Assembly (NCBI RefSeq): GCF_011764485.1
Contig: NZ_AP022849.1
Span: 310,001 to 374,000, forward strand
Origin: Bosea sp. ANAM02
Lineage (GTDB): Bacteria > Pseudomonadota > Alphaproteobacteria > Rhizobiales > Beijerinckiaceae
Direction of reading: 5' to 3'
Length of the DNA stretch: 64,000 bases
Shown here one piece after another: positions 18,977 to 27,117 of the stretch. The first letter of the stretch is position 1. Every line of letters begins with the position of its first letter. The notes beneath the pieces are model-generated. The model made no database searches. It saw only the letters and a list, made by a program, of their open reading frames with translations, and was not told the origin of the DNA. A program made the position numbers and the translations under genes.

Positions 18977-19948
18977 TTACGCCGCCTGCGCCTGCGCCGC
19001 GGGCGTGATGGCGGCGAGATATTTCTCCGCCTCAAGCGCAGCCACGCAGCCCATGCCGGCGGCTACAACCGCCTGCCTTGTCACCGGTCCCGCGACGTCA
19101 CCCGCTGCCCACGCCGGGGCGTCCGTGCCAGTGAGGCGCATGGTACGCTGATCGACCTTGATGCAGCCGGCCTCGTCCAGTTCGACCTGCCCCTGGAAGA
19201 GAGAGACGGCCGGATCGTGTCCGATCGCGATAAAGACGCCGTCGACAGTGAGCGTCTGGGGAGCTCCCGAACGGACATGCTTGAGCCGAAGGCCGTTGAC
19301 CGAGACGATCGGCTCCAGGTCGCCGAGGACCTCGTCGACAGCGTGATCCCAGATGACTTCGATCCTGGGGTGAGCGAAGAGTCGATCCTGGAGGATCTTT
19401 TCCGCGCGTAGAGTGTCTCGGCGATGAACGAGAGTGACCTTCGCCGCGAGGTTTGCGAGATAGAGCGCCTCCTCGACGGCCGTGTTGCCTCCGCCGATCA
19501 CCGCGACGTTCTTGCCGCGATAGAAGAACCCGTCACAAGTAGCGCAGGCCGAAACTCCAAATCCGTTGAAGCGCTGCTCCGACGCGATTCCGAGCCAGCG
19601 CGCCTGCGCGCCGGTGGCGATGATCAGCGTCTCACCCTCGTAGACATCGCGATTATCGGTGACGGCTTTGATGGGGCGGGCCGAGAGATCGACCTCCACG
19701 ACCGTATCGACCACGATGCGGGTGCCGAAGCGCTCGGCCTGCGCGCGCATCTTCTCCATTAGCTCAGGGCCCTGAACGCCGTCGGGAAAGCCCGGCATGT
19801 TCTCGACGTCAGTCGTGATCGTGAGCTGTCCGCCCGGCTGCATGCCCGTGATAACGATTGGATCGAGACCCGCGCGCGCAGCATAAATGGCTGCCGTGTA
19901 GCCGGCGGCACCCGAACCGATGATCAGAACTTTCGTGGAGATTGTCAT
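18977..19948 (-). CDS. trxB: Thioredoxin reductase
   Basis: 323 residues, standard length. FAD-binding GSGAAG (12-17), the redox motif CATC (about 135-138) in SACATCDGFFYRG, the NADPH-binding GGGNTAVEEAL, and the C-terminal GDVAGPVTRQAV are all present. The flavoenzyme transfers electrons from NADPH to thioredoxin. It is first in a minus-strand operon with the YjfK/YjfL/YjfJ-like genes, unusual company. A trxB copy is expected on the chromosome, so this is probably an extra, element-borne copy. Divergent from recJ across 171 bp. Confidence 0.93.
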   Translation of the reverse strand: MTISTKVLIIGSGAAGYTAAIYAARAGLDPIVITGMQPGGQLTITTDVENMPGFPDGVQGPELMEKMRAQAERFGTRIVVDTVVEVDLSARPIKAVTDNRDVYEGETLIIATGAQARWLGIASEQRFNGFGVSACATCDGFFYRGKNVAVIGGGNTAVEEALYLANLAAKVTLVHRRDTLRAEKILQDRLFAHPRIEVIWDHAVDEVLGDLEPIVSVNGLRLKHVRSGAPQTLTVDGVFIAIGHDPAVSLFQGQVELDEAGCIKVDQRTMRLTGTDAPAWAAGDVAGPVTRQAVVAAGMGCVAALEAEKYLAAITPAAQAQAA

Positions 19949-19980
19949 GGACCCGTTCCGACCACGGAAGAGAAATGGGA

Positions 19981-19999
19981 TCGCAATTCATGATTGCGA
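19981..19999. promoter_or_regulatory. Perfect palindrome in the trxB/recJ divergent region
   Basis: TCGCAAT (19981-19987) and ATTGCGA (19993-19999) are perfect inverted arms around TCATG, 33 bases upstream of trxB. It looks like an operator. AATCCTT at 20047-20053 lies further along in the same gap. Confidence 0.4.
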
Positions 20000-20119
20000 G
20001 TCCAATCCAATCCGCGTCTGCGAAATTTCTCAAGGACCGCAACCTCAATCCTTCACGATATCGGTGGATTGCGGTTGTGCGGCGTCGACAGTTGCGCCCC
20101 TCCGGATCAGGATGAGGAC

Positions 20120-21850
20120 ATGCCTCTCCAGTTCTGCGCCGATCGTTCCGCCCGTAACCGCACCTATGGTTTGCGGGAGACTCCCAATCACACCGCCCCG
20201 ACCTGGGTCGATCCTCGTGTCGGGCAGATAGCCGCGGCTCGGGGCGTTGGGGATCTCGACGCATTCTTTGCCCCCAATTTCAAAACCGCCATGCCTGACC
20301 CATCACGTCTGAAGGGCATGGATCAGGCGACGAGGCGTTTCGCTGAAGCTGTCCAGCGCGGCGAGACAATCGGGTTGATCGGCGACTACGACGTCGACGG
20401 CGCCACCTCGACCGCGATCGTCATCCGCTTCCTGCGTTTGCTGGGTCATGAACGCGTGCTGTGGCGCATCCCGCATCGCATTCGCGACGGCTATGGACCG
20501 AACACCCGCCTGGTCGACGAGCTCGCTGCGAGCGGCGCGAACCTGCTGGTCATCCTGGATTCCGGGACGGCGGCGATCGAGCCGGTGACGCATGCGCGCC
20601 AGGCCGGGTTGGACGTCCTGATCATCGATCACCACGAAGCTGGTGCCGAGCTCCCTGACGCCGTCCTCGTCAACCCCAAGCGGCCTGACGAGGACCGCTC
20701 GCTTGACTATCTGTGCACCGCTGGTCTCGCCTTCCTCTTCGCCGTCGGCGTCATTCGAGAACTCCGGGCGGCTGGCTTCTTTCCCGGCAACCCGCCCGAC
20801 ATTCGGTGCCTGCTCGGGCTTGTGGCGCTGGGAACCGTGGCGGATGTCGTTCCCCTCGTCGGCCTCAACCGGGCCTACGTCGCCCTGGGACTGCCCAGGA
20901 TGGCCGAGATCGCGGGAATCCGAGCCTTGGTCGATGCGACCGGCGAGAGCGCCTTTACGCCCGTCTCCTGCGGCTTCGTCTTCGGGCCCTGCATCAATGC
21001 TGCCGGCCGGATCGACGACATGACGCTCGGGGCCGAGATCCTGACGACGGATGACGAGAAGCGGGCGGAGTTCCTGGCGAAGCAGCTTCACGAGATGAAC
21101 AGCGAGCGGCAGAAGATGCAGAAGCACGCTGTTCAGCTCGCCAAGGACCTTGCGATCCAGTCAGGGCAGGACAAGACCGGCGGCGTCATCGTCCTCTACG
21201 ACGAGGAATGGCACCCGGGTGTTGTCGGCCTCGTCGCCGCCAAAGTCCGGGAGGCCTTCGATCGGCCAGCGATCATCATCGGGAACTCTGGAAAGGGATC
21301 CTGCCGATCCGTCGATGGCTACAATATCGGTGAGAACGTCATTCAGGCCTACCAGAGCGGTCTGCTGATCAAAGGAGGCGGCCATGGTGCGGCCGCTGGC
21401 CTGACGCTTGATCCGACGAAGCTCGATGACTTTCGTTCGTTTATGAACGGGACCATCGAGGGCTTCGTCCCGCCGGCGGTAATGCTCGACCTGGTCGTTG
21501 AGTGCGGAATGCTGGAGCCCGATCTCGTGGAAGCATTCACGGCGCTTCAGCCGTTCGGGCAAGGGAACGCCAAGCCGCGGGTCGCCGTCGTCGGTGGCTT
21601 CGTTCGTCGGGTGCAGATCCTCAAGGGCCTACACATCAAGGCATGGCTCAGCGGGGATGCAGGCGATACCGTCGTCCTGCTATTCAACGGAATTGGGACG
21701 CCTTTTGGCGACCTCATCGCTCAGTCGGAAGGCAGGATGCTGGATGTCGTCGGAACGGCCGAATTGAGCACCTTCTCGGGTGTCACATCGGCAATTCTCA
21801 AGCCGGAGGATGCTTTCGTCGGTGCTGACCGAATGGCTCATGCAGCATGA
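20120..21850 (+). CDS. recJ: Single-stranded-DNA exonuclease RecJ
   Basis: 576 residues from ATG 20120, chosen for GGATGAGGAC just upstream; the frame is open from 19994. The DHH phosphoesterase signature is clear: DYDVDG (about 89-94), DHHE (about 170-173), the DHHA1 part with GKGSCRSVDGYN and GGGHGAAAG, and a C-terminal OB-like domain. The length fits the family (about 560-580). RecJ degrades single-stranded DNA 5' to 3' in RecF-pathway recombination and mismatch repair. The stop overlaps the start of a macro-domain gene (ATGA), so the two are translated together. Confidence 0.93.
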   Translation: MPLQFCADRSARNRTYGLRETPNHTAPTWVDPRVGQIAAARGVGDLDAFFAPNFKTAMPDPSRLKGMDQATRRFAEAVQRGETIGLIGDYDVDGATSTAIVIRFLRLLGHERVLWRIPHRIRDGYGPNTRLVDELAASGANLLVILDSGTAAIEPVTHARQAGLDVLIIDHHEAGAELPDAVLVNPKRPDEDRSLDYLCTAGLAFLFAVGVIRELRAAGFFPGNPPDIRCLLGLVALGTVADVVPLVGLNRAYVALGLPRMAEIAGIRALVDATGESAFTPVSCGFVFGPCINAAGRIDDMTLGAEILTTDDEKRAEFLAKQLHEMNSERQKMQKHAVQLAKDLAIQSGQDKTGGVIVLYDEEWHPGVVGLVAAKVREAFDRPAIIIGNSGKGSCRSVDGYNIGENVIQAYQSGLLIKGGGHGAAAGLTLDPTKLDDFRSFMNGTIEGFVPPAVMLDLVVECGMLEPDLVEAFTALQPFGQGNAKPRVAVVGGFVRRVQILKGLHIKAWLSGDAGDTVVLLFNGIGTPFGDLIAQSEGRMLDVVGTAELSTFSGVTSAILKPEDAFVGADRMAHAA

Positions 21851-22356
21851 GCGAGTTCGAAGGCCGCGTCGTTGGGAGGCTTCGCTACAAGGCCGGGGAC
21901 CTCTTTGCCGGTGACGAAGCCGTCATCGCACATGGCTGCAACGCGCTTGGCAAGATGGGCAAGGGGTTCGCGTATGCGCTGGCCGAAAGATATCCGAAGG
22001 CCAAGGAGGCCTATCTCGAACACGGGGCGAAGAACGGGTATCGGCTGGGCGAGGTCATCCCGTGGCTTGGGCCAGGCAGGAAGGTGCTCCACCTCATAGT
22101 GCAGCAACGCATCCGCCAGAAGACAGATCCGAAGGGAATCCAGTATGTCGATTATCGCGCGGTCGAGAGCGCGTTCGAGATGATCGAACGCGGTGCGGCA
22201 CGGCATATCGAGCGGAAGGAAGGCTTCTTCTACGATGATCCGCGGCTCGCGATCCCACGGATCGGTGCGGACCTTGGCGGCGGAGACTGGAACGTCATCG
22301 AGCGGATCATCTCCGAGAAAATCCGCTCGATCGACGTTATCTGCTACGTCAGGTAG
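21847..22356 (+). CDS. Macro-domain protein (ADP-ribose binding or hydrolysis)
   Basis: 169 residues. GDLFAGDEAVIAHGCNALGKMGKGFAYAL is the ligand loop of macro domains, with the Asn of HGCN and the glycine stretch MGKGFA, and the C-terminal IPRIGADLGGGDWNVIERII supplies the second loop. The pattern is nearest to the TARG1/ALC1-like branch that removes ADP-ribose from proteins or DNA. ATGA overlap with recJ implies a joint role, perhaps reversal of DNA ADP-ribosylation; that is inference. Confidence 0.85.
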   Translation: MSEFEGRVVGRLRYKAGDLFAGDEAVIAHGCNALGKMGKGFAYALAERYPKAKEAYLEHGAKNGYRLGEVIPWLGPGRKVLHLIVQQRIRQKTDPKGIQYVDYRAVESAFEMIERGAARHIERKEGFFYDDPRLAIPRIGADLGGGDWNVIERIISEKIRSIDVICYVR

Positions 22357-22359
22357 GAG

Positions 22360-22680
22360 TCAGCCGTCCCAGGCGGACCTGGAGCGCAACCGGGCCGGCC
22401 GACGCTCGACACGCTTCAGGTCCTCGACCACAACGCGAGGCTCCTCGTAAACCTCGACAGTCTCTACCTGGATGCCGCAGCCCAGCACCACCTTCTGACA
22501 GGGCACCCAGAGACTGCGCGCGTCCTGCGAACGGATCTCCTGCGAAGGGCAGCAAACGCCGTCGCGGATGTCGGGGCGCGCGGCGCCGATCAGGAACGGC
22601 CCGTGCTGCAGCGTGTCGCGAGCGCATCCGCCCGCCAATGCAGCCAGGCCGAAGCCAAGGAAAAGGATCGCGCGTTTCAT
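22360..22680 (-). CDS. Small predicted lipoprotein of unknown function
   Basis: 106 residues from ATG 22680, which begins MKRAILFLGFGLAALAGGC: a lipoprotein signal peptide with lipobox-like AGGC. A longer frame to 22767 would bury this signal. The mature part has five further cysteines (RDGVCC, VPCQ, LGCG), consistent with a disulfide-stabilised periplasmic protein. In IncI/Dot-Icm systems small lipoproteins are core components, but I see no specific match. It is convergent with the macro-domain gene, three bases away. Confidence 0.65.
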   Translation of the reverse strand: MKRAILFLGFGLAALAGGCARDTLQHGPFLIGAARPDIRDGVCCPSQEIRSQDARSLWVPCQKVVLGCGIQVETVEVYEEPRVVVEDLKRVERRPARLRSRSAWDG

Positions 22681-22783
22681 CGATTCGACCGAAGTTGTTG
22701 ATCTCGTCCGCGACTCTCCTACGAGCCGGAAGCACTCGCAAGAGAGTCCTTGAATCGGGACCCACAATCCGTGGATGGCGGAC

Positions 22784-24190
22784 CTACGGCTTGGGCGCTG
22801 CCACAGGCTCTGCTTCGTCTTCAGGAAACTCGACGCCCTTCACCGGTTTCGGGGACAGTTCGTTCGCCAATGGTAGCTTTTCGATCCGGTCGACCAGTTT
22901 CCGTTTCCTCTCCGTGGGGATCGGGAGCTCTTGCAGCTGCTTCGGCCAAAGATCACGCGCGCGCTCTACCGTTCGCTTCGCTTCGCGAATGATTACCTTT
23001 GGCTCGACTTTGAGGAGACCAGCCGCCCGCTCAAGCTTGGCGACGTCGTATCGCCAAGGATCATCCGTTCCGCCGAGCTTCATCGCCATCCTCTGGTCGT
23101 TATGAAGCAGGTATGTGGATACCACATCGTAGGCGGGCGTTAACGAGACCTCCGGAAGTCCATCGCGCGAACCCAGCATGAGCGAGGTGTTCTTGAGGTG
23201 GCGATCCCCATCGCCAACGAGCACGGCAACAATGAAGCGGCGAACTGCCTCGAGGAGCTCGCCTCGACTATCCGTGCAGAACCGCCGCGTTGCGTTCAGG
23301 ATCGTCGCCTCGTTGCCCGTTGAATACTTCGCGTCCGGAAGCGCGCCGAAAATCTGGGCGAAGTCCTCGATCTGAATCCTGATACCGCCAGGAGCACGAT
23401 CAAAGCGTTTCACGGCCAGTGCGTAGTCACCCCCCTTGAGGAACGGTTCAGCGATGCCGGAGACCGAACTTGATTCGACCAACCAGCATTCGGCCGTGCG
23501 AACACCTGCCGCCTCGGCGAGTTGCATCGACGCGTATTCGATTTCAGGAAGATATCTGAATTTCGGGTTGTCGGAGGGAGTTTTGAGGATCAATTCCCCC
23601 TCCTTCCCCATCGCCGGAACGGTTATGGACTTGCGATCCGAGATCGCAGAAAACTTCATCTGCTGACCGGCGAGCGAGAAACGTACGTCGGCGACCGCGC
23701 CATCGACTCCCTGATCCTTTTGTTCTTCCGGGGGAGCTCGTCGAGCGGGCTTTCCAGCTTCGAGTTGAGCTACGATGGCCCCAGGCAGATCCCCTCCCAA
23801 AAACGCGAGGACGTCAGCCTGGTCGAAAGCTCCGTGAACAAACTCCTTCGCGACAATGTCCCGCAGGATACCCTCCGGGAGCATGTTCTGGAAGAATGCC
23901 GGGAGATAACCTCCCTGCATGATCTTGTCCCCGCGAGCTCTCAATCTGGAGACTGAGTCGGCTTCGTCGGTTCCGTACCAAGCCATGCTCACGAGCGGTC
24001 GTTCCGGTCCGAGCGCGATGTAGCCTTCGTCGACAAGAAATGTGACGACACCGCTGTCGTCGCGCAGCAGGGTTCCGATCCGCAGTTGCTTGCCCGGCTC
24101 CGGCCTGAGATAGATCCCGATGATAAGGGGGCGATCAACGACGAGCAAAGGGAGGCTCCTTCGGTTCTTCGCCCTCAGGCTCGGCGTCAT
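22784..24190 (-). CDS. hipA: HipA-family serine/threonine kinase toxin
   Basis: 468 residues. The N-terminal subdomain-1 pattern is followed by RFSLAGQQMKFSA (the ATP-loop region, about 168-180), KTP for the lysine strand, the catalytic GDGDRHLKN (about 327-335) and AYDVVST (the DFG-like metal site). In E. coli HipA phosphorylates GltX and induces dormancy, neutralised by HipB. The start is uncertain: ATG 24190 overlaps hipB by 56 bases, while TTG 24148 would overlap by 14. The C-terminal tail is acidic and Pro-rich. Confidence 0.88.
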   Translation of the reverse strand: MTPSLRAKNRRSLPLLVVDRPLIIGIYLRPEPGKQLRIGTLLRDDSGVVTFLVDEGYIALGPERPLVSMAWYGTDEADSVSRLRARGDKIMQGGYLPAFFQNMLPEGILRDIVAKEFVHGAFDQADVLAFLGGDLPGAIVAQLEAGKPARRAPPEEQKDQGVDGAVADVRFSLAGQQMKFSAISDRKSITVPAMGKEGELILKTPSDNPKFRYLPEIEYASMQLAEAAGVRTAECWLVESSSVSGIAEPFLKGGDYALAVKRFDRAPGGIRIQIEDFAQIFGALPDAKYSTGNEATILNATRRFCTDSRGELLEAVRRFIVAVLVGDGDRHLKNTSLMLGSRDGLPEVSLTPAYDVVSTYLLHNDQRMAMKLGGTDDPWRYDVAKLERAAGLLKVEPKVIIREAKRTVERARDLWPKQLQELPIPTERKRKLVDRIEKLPLANELSPKPVKGVEFPEDEAEPVAAPKP

Positions 24191-24506
24191 CCAGGAACGT
24201 CTCGGAGAACGCGGTCTTCACATCGTACGCTGGAGCCCTGGCAGCCTTCCTCGGTTCGCTGATCAGCGACATCACTTGCTCAAGCTTGTCATTCGGGATG
24301 AAAACGAGCGAAAGCCCCAGGGCGTCGCCAGCCTCTGTCAGCGCAGCGACGCTGCTGTTGACCTTGCCGGTCTCGATCTCGCTGACGCGCGAAAGTGGGC
24401 GGCCGAGCCGGTCGGCTACGTCGGCCAGCTTCCAGCCGCGCCTCCGGCGCGCGTCAGCGAGCTGGCGTCCTAAACGGAGCAGATCAGGTCTTCTTTCTTC
24501 CGCCAT
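24135..24506 (-). CDS. hipB: HipB-like XRE-family antitoxin/repressor
   Basis: 123 residues. The HTH spans about 10-65 (QLADARRRRGWKLADVADRL, PLSRVSEIETGKVNSS). The C-terminal 35 residues are acidic and Pro-rich. It is upstream of and overlaps hipA, the standard antitoxin-first order. Its start codon lies inside a copy of a 17-base repeat present four times upstream, which fits autoregulation by binding its own promoter. Confidence 0.85.
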   Translation of the reverse strand: MAEERRPDLLRLGRQLADARRRRGWKLADVADRLGRPLSRVSEIETGKVNSSVAALTEAGDALGLSLVFIPNDKLEQVMSLISEPRKAARAPAYDVKTAFSETFLDDAEPEGEEPKEPPFARR

Positions 24507-24610
24507 ATCGTAAATACCTCTCCCGCTTACGATATGGCGGAAGTGGCCGCCAATGTCAACGAATTTACGCTGTAGCGGAATTTCGCCCGATATTTACGCT
24601 GAGGCGGAAG
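24498..24610. promoter_or_regulatory. Four-copy HipB operator array
   Basis: A 17-base word close to TTTACGATATGGCGGAA occurs four times: inverted at 24498-24515 (covering the hipB start codon), and direct at 24527-24543 (TTACGATATGGCGGAAG), 24564-24580 (TTTACGCTGTAGCGGAA) and 24593-24610 (TTTACGCTGAGGCGGAAG). Constant positions are TTTACG and GCGGAA. This is the expected arrangement for cooperative HipB binding, and the last copy reaches the end of the upstream gene. Confidence 0.75.
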
Positions 24611-24611
24611 C

Positions 24612-25151
24612 CTAAAGTGCGATGGCGTCGTCATCCTCTTCTGGGAAGGCGACCTCTGGCGGCTGAGGCTCATAAACCGCCTCAGCTTCAAGCTCCTCGG
24701 TCATCGGAGCCGGATCCGGGCCCACCATCTTTCGGAACTCGGCGATCGCAATGTTTGCGACAGGCTCCGAAGGGGCGGCGTCTCGGATTCCCTGAATAGC
24801 GACCTGAATCTGACCGCCGGCCTCGATCTCTGCCCTGGCAAAACCCTCGGTCAGTTCAGCCAGCTCGACGATGCCGCGGCGGATGCGTCCATCGGGAAAG
24901 CGAGCCGGCGGCGGCCAAGCCCCAATGAGTGGATGAATCGTCGCCCAACTGACCTCGTTCTGGGCATGGCTGAGATCTTGTTCCATTCCCTTGAAAGCGA
25001 GATCGAGAGCCTGTCCTGGGGTCACCCCTCCCCTCATCATGATGAAGCTCGCGCGCGAAAGCGCCTCTCCCTGTTCATCGGGAGGGATCTTCGACCACTC
25101 GTCCTCCGTAAAGGCGCGCGGTGGCTTGGCGAGATCGGCTTTATCAAGCAT
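24612..25151 (-). CDS. Unknown protein, 179 aa
   Basis: The frame is open further upstream to 25616 but there it is antisense to another gene; ATG 25151 (MLDKADLAKPPRAFTEDEW) gives a protein that fits the gap. No motif is recognised. It is soluble, helical in the middle, with an acidic tail (PEEDDDAI). It ends one base before the hipB operator array. No good ribosome site is visible, so the start is tentative. Divergent from the next gene across 87 bp holding AATCCTT (25172-25178). Confidence 0.6.
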   Translation of the reverse strand: MLDKADLAKPPRAFTEDEWSKIPPDEQGEALSRASFIMMRGGVTPGQALDLAFKGMEQDLSHAQNEVSWATIHPLIGAWPPPARFPDGRIRRGIVELAELTEGFARAEIEAGGQIQVAIQGIRDAAPSEPVANIAIAEFRKMVGPDPAPMTEELEAEAVYEPQPPEVAFPEEDDDAIAL

Positions 25152-25238
25152 CTTCGGAGGAATCGGTTCGCAATCCTTATAGCCACAGGATTCGCCAACC
25201 ACTGGTCGCTTGCAACGAATCCAAGGATCTTGTCCACC

Positions 25239-25565
25239 ATGTCGATCGACACCGCCCCCTCTGCTGACGTGATTGAGCTGATCGACGGCGTCTCCTTCGC
25301 TGACGATGGGGATGCCTGCATCTTCGTTCATCCCTGTGGGATCGAAGAGGGCGAGCCTCTGCAGGTCGGGGTTGGTGAAGGCTACTTCACCATCGAGCAG
25401 GGCGGCGTTGAAAAGGCTCGCCGGACCTTCGCCGACGGGACTGTCGAGGCTCTCCGGGACGCCCCGGTCATCAAGATCCTCGAAGTGAACGTGGTCGATC
25501 CCGACGATATCGACACCGACGAACTCACCATCCACACCCAGATCACTCTGATCGACAAGGCCTAA
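25239..25565 (+). CDS. Unknown small acidic protein, 108 aa
   Basis: Starts MSIDTAPSADVIELIDGVSF at ATG 25239. The sequence is acidic, with an Asp-rich C-terminal half (VVDPDDIDTDE). The longer open frame to 24933 would overlap the divergent gene and is rejected. It lies 11 bases before the next gene, with AGGAAGCG between them, so the two form an operon. No family recognised. Confidence 0.65.
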   Translation: MSIDTAPSADVIELIDGVSFADDGDACIFVHPCGIEEGEPLQVGVGEGYFTIEQGGVEKARRTFADGTVEALRDAPVIKILEVNVVDPDDIDTDELTIHTQITLIDKA

Positions 25566-25576
25566 GGAAGCGCCAG

Positions 25577-27031
25577 ATGCAGCCGGGGGATATCTTCGAC
25601 GTCGAGGCCATGGCAAACGCGGTTTCTGCGGTGCATGCCGGTTTTAGCAAGTTCCAGGGCAAGGCCGTTCGTGGGTCAGGCCCTCTGGGACTGGCGTCGC
25701 GCGTCGAGAAGCTTCTCGGCAGGGTGCAGAACGCGGTTCGCGTCGGCGTCGCTGACGCAGTTCGCCTCGCTCCCGCCGATCGCCGTGCGTTGGCTGACCA
25801 CGAGCTCTACCTCTTCGCCGCTTTCGGGCCATTTCAGGATGACCGCTCTCGCGCTATCGTCCGGAAGCTGTTCCCGCCCGCCCCTCCGCCGCCGTGGTTC
25901 CGACTTCCGGAGCCGGCCCGCTACGCTGCCGTGTCCGCTTACGGCAAGGGAATTGCTCTCGCTCGTGCATCGACGGCGCGGGTCGAGCAGCTGAAACACA
26001 AGGTCGGTGCCGGCACTGATGCGGCGCGCCTCGCCGCGGGCGTCGTCCCGAGCGTCGTCACCGAGGCCCTGCGGAGCGACGCGCGCCGGGTGCGCATCCT
26101 CGCATCGGTTGCCGTGCTGCAGGCGGGTGAAGCCGCCAAGGGCTTGGCTATGAGCATGATCGCGCATGCAGAGAACGCCGCTTCCCGTTTGGCTGTGAAG
26201 CTAGCCCCCCTCGGCAAGTTCATCTCCCCGGGAGCCGTGTTCGACGTTGGCGACGCGGGAGGGAAGCTTTTCCCGCGCGCGCTGCGCACCATCGCGATCG
26301 CGACCGGCGCAACCGCAGCCTTCACGGTCGCGATGGCCGGAAATGCGCATTCTGAGTTCGGCCGGCCGGTCATCACCGGTGAGATCTCGGCGGCACAGGT
26401 CGACGCTTTCTGGGGCGGCATCGCTCGCCAGTCTGCTCCGCAGCTCAGCGTCCCGGCTGGCTCGGCGGCTCCCGTTCCGAGCGCTGCAAACCGGCAGGCG
26501 CAGCTTTCTCCCGGAGGCGGCCTGCCGCCTGCGATGCCCTCGGTCGCGCCGCGCGCCGATGCGTCGATCCCCTCTCCCGCATTCGGTCGTGCGCCTGCCG
26601 TTGCTACCCAGCAGGGCGATCCGCTCTATCCGGGCTACGCCCCGACGGCTGCGTTTATCCGCTTTGCGGTCGCCACTGCCGGCGTCAACACGCAGGACCA
26701 CGACGGTGCCGATCGCGCCATCGGCCAGATGATCCAACGGGGGATGGCGTGCATGAGCTCGGCGGCTTCCGGTGGTCGCTGCTCGGCAGAATACGCCGGC
26801 GTGTCGATGGATTTCGCGACCGGCCGCTTCACCGCGACGCTGGCCCCCATCAAGGGCGTATCTTTCAAGGCTCGGCCGGTAGCCACGGAGACGCCTGATG
26901 GCATTCGCGTCACAGATCAGGACGCGCTCAACATCGTTTTGGCCGAGCGCGAATCGAACGAGGCGAAGCGCCACCTCAACATGCCGGATGAAGACGACAA
27001 TCCAGAGGATAAGGTCGCCCCGACGCGTTGA
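25577..27031 (+). CDS. Unknown membrane-associated protein, 484 aa
   Basis: AAGGAAGCG precedes ATG 25577. Residues 1-230 are Ala-rich and helical, one hydrophobic segment is near 236-255 (TIAIATGATAAFTVAMAG), followed by a Pro/Ala-rich linker (about 280-350) and a C-terminal domain with two cysteines (MACMSSAASGGRCSAEYAG) that could form a disulfide. One plausible topology is cytoplasmic N-terminus, single membrane pass, and periplasmic C-terminal domain. It ends as the prim-pol/helicase frame opens. No known family. Confidence 0.65.
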   Translation: MQPGDIFDVEAMANAVSAVHAGFSKFQGKAVRGSGPLGLASRVEKLLGRVQNAVRVGVADAVRLAPADRRALADHELYLFAAFGPFQDDRSRAIVRKLFPPAPPPPWFRLPEPARYAAVSAYGKGIALARASTARVEQLKHKVGAGTDAARLAAGVVPSVVTEALRSDARRVRILASVAVLQAGEAAKGLAMSMIAHAENAASRLAVKLAPLGKFISPGAVFDVGDAGGKLFPRALRTIAIATGATAAFTVAMAGNAHSEFGRPVITGEISAAQVDAFWGGIARQSAPQLSVPAGSAAPVPSAANRQAQLSPGGGLPPAMPSVAPRADASIPSPAFGRAPAVATQQGDPLYPGYAPTAAFIRFAVATAGVNTQDHDGADRAIGQMIQRGMACMSSAASGGRCSAEYAGVSMDFATGRFTATLAPIKGVSFKARPVATETPDGIRVTDQDALNIVLAERESNEAKRHLNMPDEDDNPEDKVAPTR

Positions 27032-27117
27032 CCCTCGCATACCCGGGTCCTACGAATTGCAAAGGATCGTTCAGTCGGTCCTTTGATCCGTTCTTTTTGT
27101 CAGGGTGTTGGCGTCGA

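Noticed and set aside
24498..24610. CRISPR-like repeat array
   Set aside because: Repeats are short, unevenly spaced, one is inverted, and they lie in the hipB promoter; an operator array explains them. No cas gene is near.
24612..25616. Longer 334-codon version of the unknown minus-strand gene
   Set aside because: The first 155 codons are antisense to the acidic 108-aa gene, which has its own start and sits in an operon with the next gene.
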